Shown here: piece after piece, positions 43,559-52,855 of the stretch
Layout of the letters: the number at the start of each line of letters is the position of its first letter
How positions within the stretch are numbered: position 1 is the first letter of the stretch
Origin: Leisingera methylohalidivorans DSM 14336
GTDB lineage: Bacteria; Pseudomonadota; Alphaproteobacteria; Rhodobacterales; Rhodobacteraceae
Assembly: GCF_000511355.1 (NCBI RefSeq)
Contig: NC_023146.1
Span: forward strand, 156,702 to 220,701
Direction of reading: 5' to 3'
DNA length: 64,000 nucleotides
Made by a program: the position numbers and the translations under genes
Notes under the pieces: generated by a model
Database searches by the model: none
What the model saw: the letters and a program-made list of their open reading frames with translations, nothing else
What the model was told of the DNA's origin: nothing

Positions 43559-44551
43559 ATGAATACCACGACCTTCCCCAATTCGCCGCTTCTGAGCGTG
43601 CGCGATCTGTCGATCTGCTTTGACACGCGGCACGGGCCCCTGCGGGCGGTGGACGGCATCACCTTCGACCTCGCCCCCGGCGAAATCCTCGGCATGGTCG
43701 GTGAATCCGGTGCCGGCAAATCGCTGACCGGCACCGCGATCACCGGTCTGCTGGAACGGCCCGGCCGCATCGACCGCGGCGAGATCCATTTTGAGGGGCA
43801 GCGCATAGACACGCTGTCCGCGGAAGAGATGCGGCGGCTGCGCGGGCGCAAGATCGGTGCGATCTTTCAGGATCCGCTGACCAGCCTCAATCCGCTGATG
43901 ACGGTGGGCCAGCAGCTGACCCAGACGATCCGTACCCATCTGCCCCTGGGCAAGGAGGCAGCGCGCAAGCGGGCCATCGAATGCCTTGCTGAGGTCGGCA
44001 TCCCCGCCCCGGAGGCCCGTATCGACCAGTATCCGCACCAATTTTCCGGCGGCATGCGCCAGCGGGTGGTGATCGCGCTTGCCCTTTGCGCCGAACCGTC
44101 GCTGGTGATCGCCGACGAACCGACCACCGCGCTGGACGTTTCGATCCAAGCGCAGATCCTGGATCTGCTCAAGCGGATGTGCCGGGAGCGCGGCGCGGCG
44201 GTCATTCTGGTGACCCATGACATGGGGGTGATCGCAGAGACCGCCGACCGCGTCGCGGTGATGTATTCTGGCCGGGTTGTCGAGATTGGGCCGGTGGAAA
44301 AAGTGGTACGCGATCCGCGCCACCCCTACACCAAGGGCCTGATGCAATCGATCCCGCGTGTCGGCTCCCGCGCTGAGCGGCTGACCCAAATCGACGGTGC
44401 GATGCCGCGGCTGACCGATCTTCCGCTAGGATGCGCTTTCCATCCCCGCTGCCCGCGGGCCTTTGCCGAATGCAGCAGCACCAAGCCGGCGCCTCGGCCG
44501 GTCGAGGGCGGCCATGTCGCCTGTCATCTCTACCAGGAGGAACCGGCATGA
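43559..44551 (+). CDS. ABC transporter ATP-binding protein (DppD/OppD family)
   Basis: 330 residues; the ATG at 43559 is spaced correctly from GAAAGGA, unlike the ATG 6 bases earlier. Walker A is GESGAGKS (about residue 42), the signature is FSGGMRQRVVIA and Walker B is LVIADEPTTALD. The C-terminal oligopeptide-transporter extension carries the cluster-type cysteines in GCAFHPRCPRAFAECSS. It energises the importer with the DppF-like partner, whose ATG overlaps its stop. Confidence 0.94.
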   Translation: MNTTTFPNSPLLSVRDLSICFDTRHGPLRAVDGITFDLAPGEILGMVGESGAGKSLTGTAITGLLERPGRIDRGEIHFEGQRIDTLSAEEMRRLRGRKIGAIFQDPLTSLNPLMTVGQQLTQTIRTHLPLGKEAARKRAIECLAEVGIPAPEARIDQYPHQFSGGMRQRVVIALALCAEPSLVIADEPTTALDVSIQAQILDLLKRMCRERGAAVILVTHDMGVIAETADRVAVMYSGRVVEIGPVEKVVRDPRHPYTKGLMQSIPRVGSRAERLTQIDGAMPRLTDLPLGCAFHPRCPRAFAECSSTKPAPRPVEGGHVACHLYQEEPA

Positions 44552-45642
44552 GCACAGCCACCGACACCCAACCGCTGGTCTCGCTGAAGGGCCTGTCCAA
44601 GACCTTTGATCTGTCGCCGCCGTTCCTGAACCGGCTGATTGAACGCAAGGGCAAGCGGACACTGCGCGCAGTTGACGGGCTCAACATCGACATTCCGCGC
44701 GGCAAGACTTTCAGCCTGGTCGGAGAGTCCGGATGCGGCAAGTCGACGGTCGCCAAGCTGGTGGTCGGGCTGCATGGCGCGACTTCGGGCGAGATTCGCT
44801 TTGATGGCACCGACCTGACCGCGCTGCCCGCTGCCGCACGGGGGGAATTCCGCCGCCGCATCCAGATGATCTTTCAGGACCCTTATGCCAGCCTGAACCC
44901 GCGCTGGCGGGTGCGGGACATCATTGCTGAACCGATGCGCAGCTTCGGCATCACCGAAAACCGCCAGGAGGAGCGGGCAGAGGTCGGGCGGCTGCTGGAA
45001 ATGGTTGGCCTTTCCGCCCGCGACGGCGAAAAGTTTCCGCATGAGTTCTCCGGCGGCCAACGCCAGCGGATCTCGATCGCGCGGGCAATCTCATCGCGGC
45101 CGGAGTTCCTGGTGTGCGACGAACCGACCTCGGCGCTCGACGTGTCGGTGCAGTCGCAGGTTCTCAACCTGATGCGGGACCTGCAGGATGAACTGGGGCT
45201 GACGTATTTGTTCATCAGCCATGACCTCGCGGTGGTGGATTTCATGTCGGACTACGTTGGCGTGATGTATCTGGGGCGCCTCGTGGAGGCGGGGCCGGCA
45301 GAGCAGATCTTTGCCGCGCCGGAACACCCCTACACGCAGCTGCTGATGGACACCGTTCCCGACATCAGTCTGGGACGGCGCGACCGGGCGGCCGCGATCG
45401 GCGAAGTGCCCAATCCAATCACCCCGCCGCCGGGCTGCTCCTTCAATCCGCGCTGCCCGCTTGCCAATTCGCGCTGCCGGGAAGAATCGCCTGGCCTCGT
45501 GGCGCGGAATGGGGGCACCGTTGTCGCCTGTCATGCCGTCACGGAAAACCGGGCCGTCGAGCATCGGGCTGGAACCGGCCACGCTGCCGGTAGCGGCACG
45601 GATAAGGGAGAGCGCCTAGAGACTCAAAAGGGAGTAGCCTGA
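44548..45642 (+). CDS. ABC transporter ATP-binding protein (DppF/OppF family)
   Basis: 364 residues from the ATG at 44548 after AGGAGGA. Walker A is GESGCGKS, the signature FSGGQRQRISIA and Walker B FLVCDEPTSALD. The C-terminal extension has GCSFNPRCPLANSRCREE. The last 40 residues are a low-complexity tail beyond the usual end. The stop overlaps the start of the flavin reductase-like gene by one base. Confidence 0.93.
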   Translation: MSTATDTQPLVSLKGLSKTFDLSPPFLNRLIERKGKRTLRAVDGLNIDIPRGKTFSLVGESGCGKSTVAKLVVGLHGATSGEIRFDGTDLTALPAAARGEFRRRIQMIFQDPYASLNPRWRVRDIIAEPMRSFGITENRQEERAEVGRLLEMVGLSARDGEKFPHEFSGGQRQRISIARAISSRPEFLVCDEPTSALDVSVQSQVLNLMRDLQDELGLTYLFISHDLAVVDFMSDYVGVMYLGRLVEAGPAEQIFAAPEHPYTQLLMDTVPDISLGRRDRAAAIGEVPNPITPPPGCSFNPRCPLANSRCREESPGLVARNGGTVVACHAVTENRAVEHRAGTGHAAGSGTDKGERLETQKGVA

Positions 45643-46265
45643 TGGAGTTCGATTTCGAGGCGCTGCCGCCGAAGGACCGCTACCGCTTGTTGTGCAGCTT
45701 CGTGGCGCCGCGGCCGATCGCGCTGGTGACCACCAACAGTGAAAGCGGCATGCCGAATGCGGCGCCGATGAGCTTTTTCAATGTCTTCTCGCAGGATCCG
45801 CCGATTGTGATCCTGGGAATCCAGGCCCGTCCCGACGGCACCGAGAAGGAGACAATGCGCAATATCCGGCGGTCGAACGAATTTGTCGTCAACCTGTGCG
45901 ACATGGCGATCGCCCAGCAGATGGTGGACTGCGGCATCAGTTTTCCGGATGATGTGGACGAGGTCGCATTGACCGGCCTCAGTCATGCGCCGTCGCTCAA
46001 GATCGGGCCGGAGCGGGTGGCCGAGGCGCCCGCCTCTATGGAGTGCCGAGTGTCGCAGATCATCGACTACCCGCACCGCGCCATCGTGCTGGGCGAAGTG
46101 GTGCAAATGCATGTGCGCGACACCTGTCTCGATGCGGCGGGGCGCTATGTCCGGCCCGAAGCCTACCAGCCAGTCGCGCGGCTGCATGCTGACAACTACA
46201 TCGTATCGGACCGGCAGTTCGAGCTGACCGCAACCGATTCACTGACTGCTGCAACGGGGAGCTGA
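45642..46265 (+). CDS. flavin reductase-like FMN-binding protein
   Basis: 207 residues with the flavin reductase-like split-barrel: RYRLLCSFVAPRPIALVTTN near the start, NAAPMSFFNVFSQDPPIVIL (FMN-phosphate side) and SNEFVVNLCD. Relatives supply reduced flavin to two-component oxygenases or act on their own as flavoredoxin-type proteins. No oxygenase component lies in this operon, so either it works alone or its partner is elsewhere. Its ATG overlaps the DppF-like stop, and the CodA-like gene begins 7 bp after it. Confidence 0.88.
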   Translation: MEFDFEALPPKDRYRLLCSFVAPRPIALVTTNSESGMPNAAPMSFFNVFSQDPPIVILGIQARPDGTEKETMRNIRRSNEFVVNLCDMAIAQQMVDCGISFPDDVDEVALTGLSHAPSLKIGPERVAEAPASMECRVSQIIDYPHRAIVLGEVVQMHVRDTCLDAAGRYVRPEAYQPVARLHADNYIVSDRQFELTATDSLTAATGS

Positions 46266-46272
46266 GGCACGT

Positions 46273-47472
46273 ATGACCGAAGATATACTTCTGAGAAACC
46301 TGCGTCTCCTTGGTGCGGAACCGGCTGACATGCTGATTGAGGGCGGGCGTATAGCGCAAACCGGCCCGGATCTGCCATCCCGGCCCGGTGTGCCGGAGGA
46401 GGACTGCGGCGGCGCGATCCTGCTGCCCGGGCTGGTGGAGGCCCATACCCACTTGGACAAATCCCTGTGGGGCATGGGCTGGCGCCCGCATCAGGCGGGA
46501 CCCAGCCTGCGCGACAAGATCGATACAGAACGCCGCCTGCGCCAAGAGTGGAACATTGACCCCCACCGCCAGTCGACGCGCCAGGCGCTGCTGTCGCTTG
46601 GCCATGGCTCCACCGCAATCCGCAGCCATGTGGATGTGGATACCGAAACGGGCCTTGCTGGCATCGAGGGCGTTGCGCGCACCCGCAGCGAGCTGGCCGG
46701 GCTGGTGGACATAGAGATCGTTGCCTTCCCGCAGTCCGGGCTGATGACGCGTCCCGGCACGCTGGAACTGCTCGATGCCGCGCTGCGCGGCCCGGCGGAT
46801 GTCGTTGGCGGTCTGGACCCCTGCGGCATGGATGCCGATCCAAAGGGCCAGCTTGACGCCGTCTTTGCCCTTGCAGAAAAGCATGGAAAACCCATCGACA
46901 TCCATCTGCACGAACCTGGCGAGCTGGGGGCGTTCAGCATGGAGATGATCATTGAACGCACCTGCGCGCTTGGGATGCAGGGGCGGGTGACGGTCAGTCA
47001 TGCGTTTTGCCTGGGCATGCCTGACCGCGACCGTGCCCGGGCGCTGGTGGCGCAGCTGGCGGAGGCACAGATCCACATCGCGACGGTTGCCACCCCGTTC
47101 CGGCCGGTGCCGCTGGCCGAGGATCTGCGGGCGGCCGGGGTGACGCTCTGTGCCGGATCCGACGGGATCCGCGATACCTGGGGGCCCTATGGCAACGCGG
47201 ACATGCTGGAACGCGCCATGCTGCTGGGCCAGCGCAACAACATGCGCGCCGACAGTGATGTCGAACATGCCTTGTGGTGCTGCTCCTGGGGCGGTGCCAA
47301 AGTTATGGGGCTGGAGGATTACGGGCTTGAAACAGGCTGCCAGGCGGATCTGGTGCTGGTCGAGGCCGAGACCGTTGCCCATGCGGTGGTTGCGCACCCG
47401 CCGCGCAAGCTGGTGCTGAAGGCGGGCCGGATCGTCGCCCGCGAGGGCCGCAGTCTGAGGGAGGCGCCGTGA
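46273..47472 (+). CDS. amidohydrolase, cytosine-deaminase-like (CodA family)
   Basis: 399 residues with the CodA arrangement of metal and catalytic residues: the HxH motif in LVEAHTHLDKSLWG (about residues 57-59), DIHLHEPGELGAF (His and Glu), VSHAFCLGMPD (His) and the Asp in CAGSDGIRDTWGPYGNADML. CodA deaminates cytosine, but relatives hydrolyse isoguanine, creatinine, N-acyl and cyclic amides. The product acts in the cytoplasm on what the ABC system brings in. The next gene overlaps its stop. Confidence 0.9.
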   Translation: MTEDILLRNLRLLGAEPADMLIEGGRIAQTGPDLPSRPGVPEEDCGGAILLPGLVEAHTHLDKSLWGMGWRPHQAGPSLRDKIDTERRLRQEWNIDPHRQSTRQALLSLGHGSTAIRSHVDVDTETGLAGIEGVARTRSELAGLVDIEIVAFPQSGLMTRPGTLELLDAALRGPADVVGGLDPCGMDADPKGQLDAVFALAEKHGKPIDIHLHEPGELGAFSMEMIIERTCALGMQGRVTVSHAFCLGMPDRDRARALVAQLAEAQIHIATVATPFRPVPLAEDLRAAGVTLCAGSDGIRDTWGPYGNADMLERAMLLGQRNNMRADSDVEHALWCCSWGGAKVMGLEDYGLETGCQADLVLVEAETVAHAVVAHPPRKLVLKAGRIVAREGRSLREAP

Positions 47473-48962
47473 TGACCGCGGGCAAGGAGCCAGGCCGCAT
47501 ACTGATGACCGCAGACTGGGTGGTCGGCCATGAAAACGGCCAGCACGTGCTGCTGCCGCGCGGCGAAGTCGTGTTTGAAGACGGCGCCATCCTGTTTGCC
47601 GGACACGGGTTCGAGGGAGAGGTGGCGCGGCGCATCGATTGCGGCCGCGCGCTAATCGGGCCGGGCTTCATCGATCTTGATGCGCTTTCGGATCTCGACA
47701 CCACGGTTTTGGGTCTCGACAACCAGCCCGCCTGGAAGAAGGGCCGGATCTGGCCGCAAAGCTATATGGAGAAAGGCCCGCGCGAGATGTACGCGCCGGA
47801 GGATCTGCGCTGGCAGAAGCACTATGCCTTTACCCGGCTGATCCGCAACGGCATCACCACCGCGCTGCCCATTGCCTCGCTGTTCTATCGCGAATGGGGT
47901 GAGACCTGGGACGAATTCGCCGGTGCGGCGGAGGCGGCGGAGTCGCTTGGTCTGCGGGTCTATCTGGGCCCCGCATACCGCAGCGGCAACACCTATGTCG
48001 CCGAAGCGGGCAGCATTGCGTTCCATTTCGACGAGGAACGCGGCCTTGCGGGCCTCGCTGACGCGGTGCGGTTCTGCGAGCACTTCGAAGGCCGGGCAGG
48101 GGGGCTGATCCGGACCATGCTGGCCCCTGACCGGATCGAGACCTGCACTGGGGCGCTGTTGTCGCGGACTGCACAGGCGGTACGGGATCTGGATGTGCCG
48201 GTGCGGCTGCATTGCTGCCAGTCCGCCTTTGAATACGACAGTGTCGTGCGGATGCATGGCAAGAGCCCGCCGGAATGGCTGCGCGACATCGGTTTTCTGT
48301 CGCCGCGGGCGATCCTGCCGCATCTGACCTTCCTGTCAGGCCTCAACGGGATCGAATACGAGGCACCGGATCTGGACATTCTGGCAGAGGGTGGCGCGGC
48401 GCTGGCGCACTGCCCGCTGGTGATGGCGCGCAGCGGTGCAGTTCTGAAATCCTTTGCGCGCTACCGCGATGCGGGGATGACCATCGGAATGGGGACCGAC
48501 ACCCATCCCCCGGACATGATCCTGAACATGCAGCTGGGCCTGATCACCGCCCGGATGGCAGACAGCAACCCGCAAGCTGTCAGCGCTGCCGACATGTATG
48601 ATGCCGCGACACTGGGCGGTGCCAAGGCGCTGGGACGGAGTGATCTGGGCCGGCTTGCTCCGGGAGCGCGGGCTGACATTACCGTCATCAGCCTCGACGA
48701 CCCGGCCATCGGGCAGGTCATTGACCCGATCCAGACAATTCTGCTGAACGGTTCCGGCCGTGATGTGCGCACGGTGGTGATCGACGGCCGCATCGTGATG
48801 CAGGGCGGCGTCATTCCCGGTGTCGATCATGACGCGCTGCGTGTGGGTGCGCAAAATCGGTTTGACGGGCTGCTGGCGCAATACCCCGACCGGACCTTTG
48901 GCCACCCGCCGGTGGAGGAGATCTTTGCTCCGGCCTATCCGCTGCGGAAGGCGCCTGCATGA
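47472..48962 (+). CDS. amidohydrolase-family protein lacking the N-terminal HxH motif
   Basis: 496 residues; a GTG one codon earlier is an alternative start. Overall it follows the chlorohydrolase/cytosine-deaminase-like amidohydrolase fold: VRLHCCQSAFEYD (His), ILPHLTFLSG (His), ALAHCPLVMARSG and the Asp in GMGTDTHPPDMILNM. Where the family has PGFxxxHxH, this protein reads GPGFIDLDALSDLDTTVLG, so the first two metal-binding His are replaced by Asp-Leu-Asp. It may bind one metal or a different set of ligands. The C-terminal composite domain (ARADITVISLDDP) is intact, so it is not a decayed gene. Confidence 0.88.
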   Translation: MTAGKEPGRILMTADWVVGHENGQHVLLPRGEVVFEDGAILFAGHGFEGEVARRIDCGRALIGPGFIDLDALSDLDTTVLGLDNQPAWKKGRIWPQSYMEKGPREMYAPEDLRWQKHYAFTRLIRNGITTALPIASLFYREWGETWDEFAGAAEAAESLGLRVYLGPAYRSGNTYVAEAGSIAFHFDEERGLAGLADAVRFCEHFEGRAGGLIRTMLAPDRIETCTGALLSRTAQAVRDLDVPVRLHCCQSAFEYDSVVRMHGKSPPEWLRDIGFLSPRAILPHLTFLSGLNGIEYEAPDLDILAEGGAALAHCPLVMARSGAVLKSFARYRDAGMTIGMGTDTHPPDMILNMQLGLITARMADSNPQAVSAADMYDAATLGGAKALGRSDLGRLAPGARADITVISLDDPAIGQVIDPIQTILLNGSGRDVRTVVIDGRIVMQGGVIPGVDHDALRVGAQNRFDGLLAQYPDRTFGHPPVEEIFAPAYPLRKAPA

Positions 48963-50389
48963 CCAGCATCCTGATCCGTCACGCCACCGCCCTGACCGTC
49001 GACGCGGACAGGCGGGTCATTACCGACGCGGCCATCGCCATCGAGGGCAGCCGGATTGCCGCCATCGGGCGCGATGCGGACCTGGCGCCGCTGGCCGATA
49101 AAGCCGCCGAGGTCATCGACGCCACCGGCATGACCGCAATTCCCGGGTTGATCGATTGCCATGCCCATGCCGGGCACGGGCTTGTCCGGGCGCTTGGGTC
49201 CGGTGACATCGAAGCCTGGTTTGAGGCCTGCGAGGTGCTGTACGCAAGGGGGACGGATGTTGCGTTCTGGGCCGCCGAGGCGCGGCTGACGCTGCTGGAA
49301 AGGCTGATGGCCGGAGTGACCACCTGCGTCACTCTGCTGGGCGGCGGGGCGGATATCTACCGCAGCGATGATCCGGCCTTTGGCGATGCCTATTGCGCTG
49401 CGGTGCGCGAAAGCGGGCTGCGCACGATGCTGGCAGTGGGGCCGGGGCGCCCGCCATTCCCTCGCCGCTACCGCGATAGCAGCGGCACCGGGATCGACGT
49501 GGATTTCGCCCAACAGCTGGCGGTGAGCGCGGATCTGATCACCCGGCATGACAGCATTCTTGAGACCGGAACGGGTGTTTGTCTGGTGATGCCCGTCTAC
49601 GCACTTGGCGGCGATGATGCTGCAAGCGATGCGGACGTGCGCCGGATGGCAGGTGCGGTGGCGGCACTGCAGGAACAGCACGGTGTTTTGTTGACCCAGG
49701 ATGGGCACCGGAACGGCTCCGTTGCCTATGCCCGCGACCTTGGCCTTCTCGGCCCCCATGCGTTGCTGGCGCATTGCGTGGACCTTACCGATGCGGATAT
49801 CGCGGCGCTGGAGGAAACCGGTGCCGCAGTCGCCCACAATCCCAGCTCCATCATGTCCATTCTGGGCCGCTGCCCCGCGCCTGAGCTGATCGGACGGGGC
49901 ATCCGTGTGGCTCTTGGCTCAGATGCGGCGGCGCCGGACCGAGGCTACGACATGTTCCGCCATATGGCGCAGGCCATGCATTACCACCGCCGCCATTTTG
50001 CGGATCCTTCGGTGCTGCCACCGGGCAAGGTGCTGGAAATGGCAACCATCGATGCTGCCCGGGCATTGGGGCTGGAGCGGGATCTCGGTTCGCTTGAAGC
50101 GGGAAAGAAGGCCGATATCGTTCTGGTGGACATGCGCAAGCCGCATTTGACGCCGCCGGATATGCCGCTGCACGCCATCACCCATTTCGCGAATGCTGCT
50201 GATGCAGACACCGTTATTGCCAACGGGCGGGTTGTGCTGCGTGGACGCGTGTCTCAGACGCTGGATCCGCAGCCTGTCATATGCAAGGCCAACGAAGCCG
50301 CGCGGGCGGCAGTCAGCGGAGCTGGGCTTGAAGCGTTGCGGCTTGAACCCGGAACCCTGTGGGGCAATGATCAGAACCCAGAAGGATAA
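48959..50389 (+). CDS. amidohydrolase (AtzA/TrzN / 8-oxoguanine-deaminase-like subfamily)
   Basis: 476 residues, start overlapping the previous stop by 4 bp. Full metal set: LIDCHAHAGHGLVRALG (HxH, about residues 64-66), LLTQDGHRNGSV (His; Glu usual here not seen), LLAHCVDLTD (His) and the Asp in ALGSDAAAPDRGYDMF. AHNPSSIMSIL is the usual substrate-side loop. Relatives deaminate or dechlorinate N-heterocycles such as guanine derivatives and s-triazines. It closes the ABC operon. The C-terminal 40 residues form the returning beta-domain. Confidence 0.9.
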   Translation: MTSILIRHATALTVDADRRVITDAAIAIEGSRIAAIGRDADLAPLADKAAEVIDATGMTAIPGLIDCHAHAGHGLVRALGSGDIEAWFEACEVLYARGTDVAFWAAEARLTLLERLMAGVTTCVTLLGGGADIYRSDDPAFGDAYCAAVRESGLRTMLAVGPGRPPFPRRYRDSSGTGIDVDFAQQLAVSADLITRHDSILETGTGVCLVMPVYALGGDDAASDADVRRMAGAVAALQEQHGVLLTQDGHRNGSVAYARDLGLLGPHALLAHCVDLTDADIAALEETGAAVAHNPSSIMSILGRCPAPELIGRGIRVALGSDAAAPDRGYDMFRHMAQAMHYHRRHFADPSVLPPGKVLEMATIDAARALGLERDLGSLEAGKKADIVLVDMRKPHLTPPDMPLHAITHFANAADADTVIANGRVVLRGRVSQTLDPQPVICKANEAARAAVSGAGLEALRLEPGTLWGNDQNPEG

Positions 50390-50583
50390 TCCCGCAGTGC
50401 GCGAGGCTGGCACCGGTAGCGAGCGTTCATGCCGGTTGGAGACCGGACCACGTACTGTTGGGCAATAAACTGTCCGGACTTCAACTGTATTTGCCGCTGC
50501 TTCGGGAAGCCGAAGCATTGGACTCGCTAGCGGCAAAACCTCAATTGCAATCCTGATTTGAGCACTGCTTTGCAGAGACGCGG

Positions 50584-50611
50584 AAAAAGAGCCCCGCCAG
50601 CGGCGGGGCTC
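50584..50611 (-). terminator. rho-independent terminator of the permease/racemase operon
   Basis: Read on the minus strand, GAGCCCCGCC-GCT-GGCGGGGCTC is a perfect 10-bp stem followed by TTTTT. It lies 24 bp past the NCS1 permease stop and may also serve the convergent ABC operon. Confidence 0.9.
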
Positions 50612-50634
50612 TCCCTTGGCATTGCGCAGAAAGG

Positions 50635-51999
50635 TCAGTCCAGGAACCGCTTGGCGGCAGGCAGATGCTGCATCAGCAGGTAATAGGAGACGCCGGCCGG
50701 CAGCAGGCTGGCGTACCAGGAGATGCTGGAGAATATCAGTGCCGCCGCAACACCGATAGCCATGGCAATCACCGCGGCCCAGTTGACGCCCTGATAGGGG
50801 CCGGTCTCGTCATAAAGCTTGTCCAGATCCAGCTCCTGCTTGCGCAGAATGAAGTAGTCCACCACCAGGATCGCGAAGATCGGGCCGAGGAAGGCGGAGT
50901 AGGTCTGAATGAACAGGCTGAGGCCAGCTGCGGATTCATCCTTGACCAATTCCCAGGGGAAGGTGGCAAAGGCCAGCAGGCCCACGATCACCGCCGAGGT
51001 CTTGAAGTTGATCTTGAAAATATCCATCAGCGCATAGGCCGGCGGCACCACATTGTTCAGAATGTTGGTGGTGACCTGCGCAAAGGCAATGAACAGAAGC
51101 GTGATGACCAGCAGCGGTTTGTTGTCGACTGCGCTGGAGAACACCTTGATCGGGTCCACCTCGCCGGTTGCGCCAGACACCATCAGGCCGATCAGCCCCA
51201 TGAACAGGGTCGCGGGCAGGATCGAGTTGGCATAAATTGCAATCTGTCGGACAGGGCCTACATTGCGGCGCAGCTCGCGGGAATAATCCGACACGTTCAG
51301 CATCATGGTGCTGTAGATGCCTAGGAACAGCATGGTGGCTCCCCAGAACGGCGCGCCCCAGGTGCCTTCGACGTTGACCAGATTGGTGGAGATTTCCTCA
51401 CCGTATTTGCTGATAACGCTGAAGAACATGTAGACCAGCGAGCCGATGATGAAGACGGAACCAATGTTCTCCAGCCATTTGATGCCGTGAAAACCCAGCA
51501 CCGACAGGCCGATCTGCAACAGCTGAAAGCCGATGAAGAACACCACGATATTATCATAGCCGAACATCGTATCAGAGACGAGGTTCAGCGCCCCGGCGCC
51601 GATCCAGCTTTGGAAGCCGAACCAGACAATGGCGGGAACTGAACGCACCAGCGCTGGCAGGCGGGTGCCGGCAAAGCCGAAGGCGGAACGCGCCTGCACC
51701 ATGAAGGGGATGCCGTATTTGTGGCCCGCCTGGCCGTTGATCATCAGCGCTGCACCGATCACACCGCAGCCGATGGCAATCGCCACAAAGGTCTGCAGCA
51801 GGTTCAGTGTGCCCACCAGGCCTGAGCCGATGGTGAATGTGCCGATCGACACGCAACCGCCCAGCCAGGCAAACAGATAGGACCAGGGGTCCATGATCCG
51901 GGTTTGCTGCGGTGCAAGGCTCTCCTCCCCGATCCCCTTGCTGCTGTGGTCCTCAATGCCGCCTGCGGCGGCGGCTTCCATTTCTGCGTTCATGGTCAT
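50635..51999 (-). CDS. NCS1-family nucleobase/hydantoin-type permease
   Basis: 454 residues from the ATG at 51999 after GGAGG. It has about twelve membrane segments and NCS1 features: a WSYLFAWLGGCVSIGTFTIG first segment, GHKYGIPFMVQARSAFGFAG (the GxxxGIPF region), VWFGFQSWIGAGAL and TTNILNNVVPPAY. NCS1 proteins import cytosine, uracil, allantoin, hydantoins or thiamine precursors with Na+ or H+. The racemase gene directly upstream in the operon and the amidohydrolases next door favour a hydantoin-like substrate. Confidence 0.93.
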   Translation of the reverse strand: MTMNAEMEAAAAGGIEDHSSKGIGEESLAPQQTRIMDPWSYLFAWLGGCVSIGTFTIGSGLVGTLNLLQTFVAIAIGCGVIGAALMINGQAGHKYGIPFMVQARSAFGFAGTRLPALVRSVPAIVWFGFQSWIGAGALNLVSDTMFGYDNIVVFFIGFQLLQIGLSVLGFHGIKWLENIGSVFIIGSLVYMFFSVISKYGEEISTNLVNVEGTWGAPFWGATMLFLGIYSTMMLNVSDYSRELRRNVGPVRQIAIYANSILPATLFMGLIGLMVSGATGEVDPIKVFSSAVDNKPLLVITLLFIAFAQVTTNILNNVVPPAYALMDIFKINFKTSAVIVGLLAFATFPWELVKDESAAGLSLFIQTYSAFLGPIFAILVVDYFILRKQELDLDKLYDETGPYQGVNWAAVIAMAIGVAAALIFSSISWYASLLPAGVSYYLLMQHLPAAKRFLD

Positions 52000-52022
52000 T
52001 GTCTTCCTCCCTGACGATACCA

Positions 52023-52721
52023 TTATTTCGGGTTGGGGCGCGCATAGGCGTTGATCTTGCTGGTCTTCAGGCCGCAGCCTGCCAGCGCCTCGATCATCCG
52101 CGTTGCCACGCTGACCCCGTCGATGACGGGGATGCCTGTCTCTTCGCTGAGCCAGGCCGTGAGATCGGCCATGCCTGCACAGCCCAGCACCACCGCTTCA
52201 CAAAGGTCCTCCTCGATGGCGCGCAGGATCTCGGCGCGGATCTTTTGGCGCGCGTCTGAGCCTTCCTCCTCCAGCGCCAGCACCGGGATCGCGGCTGAGC
52301 GCACCCGGCGGCACTGATGGCTGAGGCCGTAGCCGTGGATCAGATGCTCGATCACCGGAACCGAGCGCGGCAGCGTGGTCACCACCGAGAACGAGGTCGC
52401 CAGCATGCTCGCCGCCTTTACAGCCGCTTCGCAGATCCCAAGCACCGGGCCGGTCGCCAGTTCGCGGCAAGCGCCGATGCCGGGATCGTCGAAACAGGCG
52501 ACGACGATGCCATCGATGCCCTGTTCTTCTGCCGCCGCGACCCGTGCCAGCAGGCCGGGCAGCGACATCGCTTCGTCGAAATGGCCTTCGATGCTGGCCG
52601 GGGCGCCTTCTGCGGTTGCGCCCAGGATGGTCACGCCAGGGCTGGCGGCAGCCTCTGCGGCCTCGACGATCTTCGCCGTCATCGACGCGGTCGAGTTTGG
52701 ATTGACGACCAGAATTTTCAT
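52023..52721 (-). CDS. hydantoin racemase / Asp-Glu racemase family protein
   Basis: 232 residues starting MKILVVNPNSTASMTAKIVE, the typical opening of HyuE-type hydantoin racemases. The two catalytic cysteines are in GIVVACFDDPGIGA (about residue 76) and VVLGCAGMADLT (about 181). It has the normal length of the family. The permease gene starts 23 bp beyond its stop, and a GntR gene is divergent. It probably interconverts enantiomers of the substrate brought in by the NCS1 permease. Confidence 0.9.
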   Translation of the reverse strand: MKILVVNPNSTASMTAKIVEAAEAAASPGVTILGATAEGAPASIEGHFDEAMSLPGLLARVAAAEEQGIDGIVVACFDDPGIGACRELATGPVLGICEAAVKAASMLATSFSVVTTLPRSVPVIEHLIHGYGLSHQCRRVRSAAIPVLALEEEGSDARQKIRAEILRAIEEDLCEAVVLGCAGMADLTAWLSEETGIPVIDGVSVATRMIEALAGCGLKTSKINAYARPNPK

Positions 52722-52745
52722 GCGCTTCTCCTTTGTTATCAGAAA

Positions 52746-52755
52746 TTGTTAACAA
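52746..52755. promoter_or_regulatory. TTGTTAACAA palindrome, candidate GntR operator
   Basis: A perfect 10-bp palindrome in the divergent region between the racemase/permease operon (ATG at 52721) and the GntR gene. It fits the TNGTNNNACNA-like targets of FCD-type GntR repressors loosely. Binding is inferred. Confidence 0.5.
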
Positions 52756-52855
52756 AAAATGACAACAAGTCAAGCCTACCCGCCCGCGGCGCCATTGCAA
52801 AGCGGCCCGCCGGTCCTTAAGTTGCCCCGGTGCAAGAAAAAGTTTTCAGGGCCCG

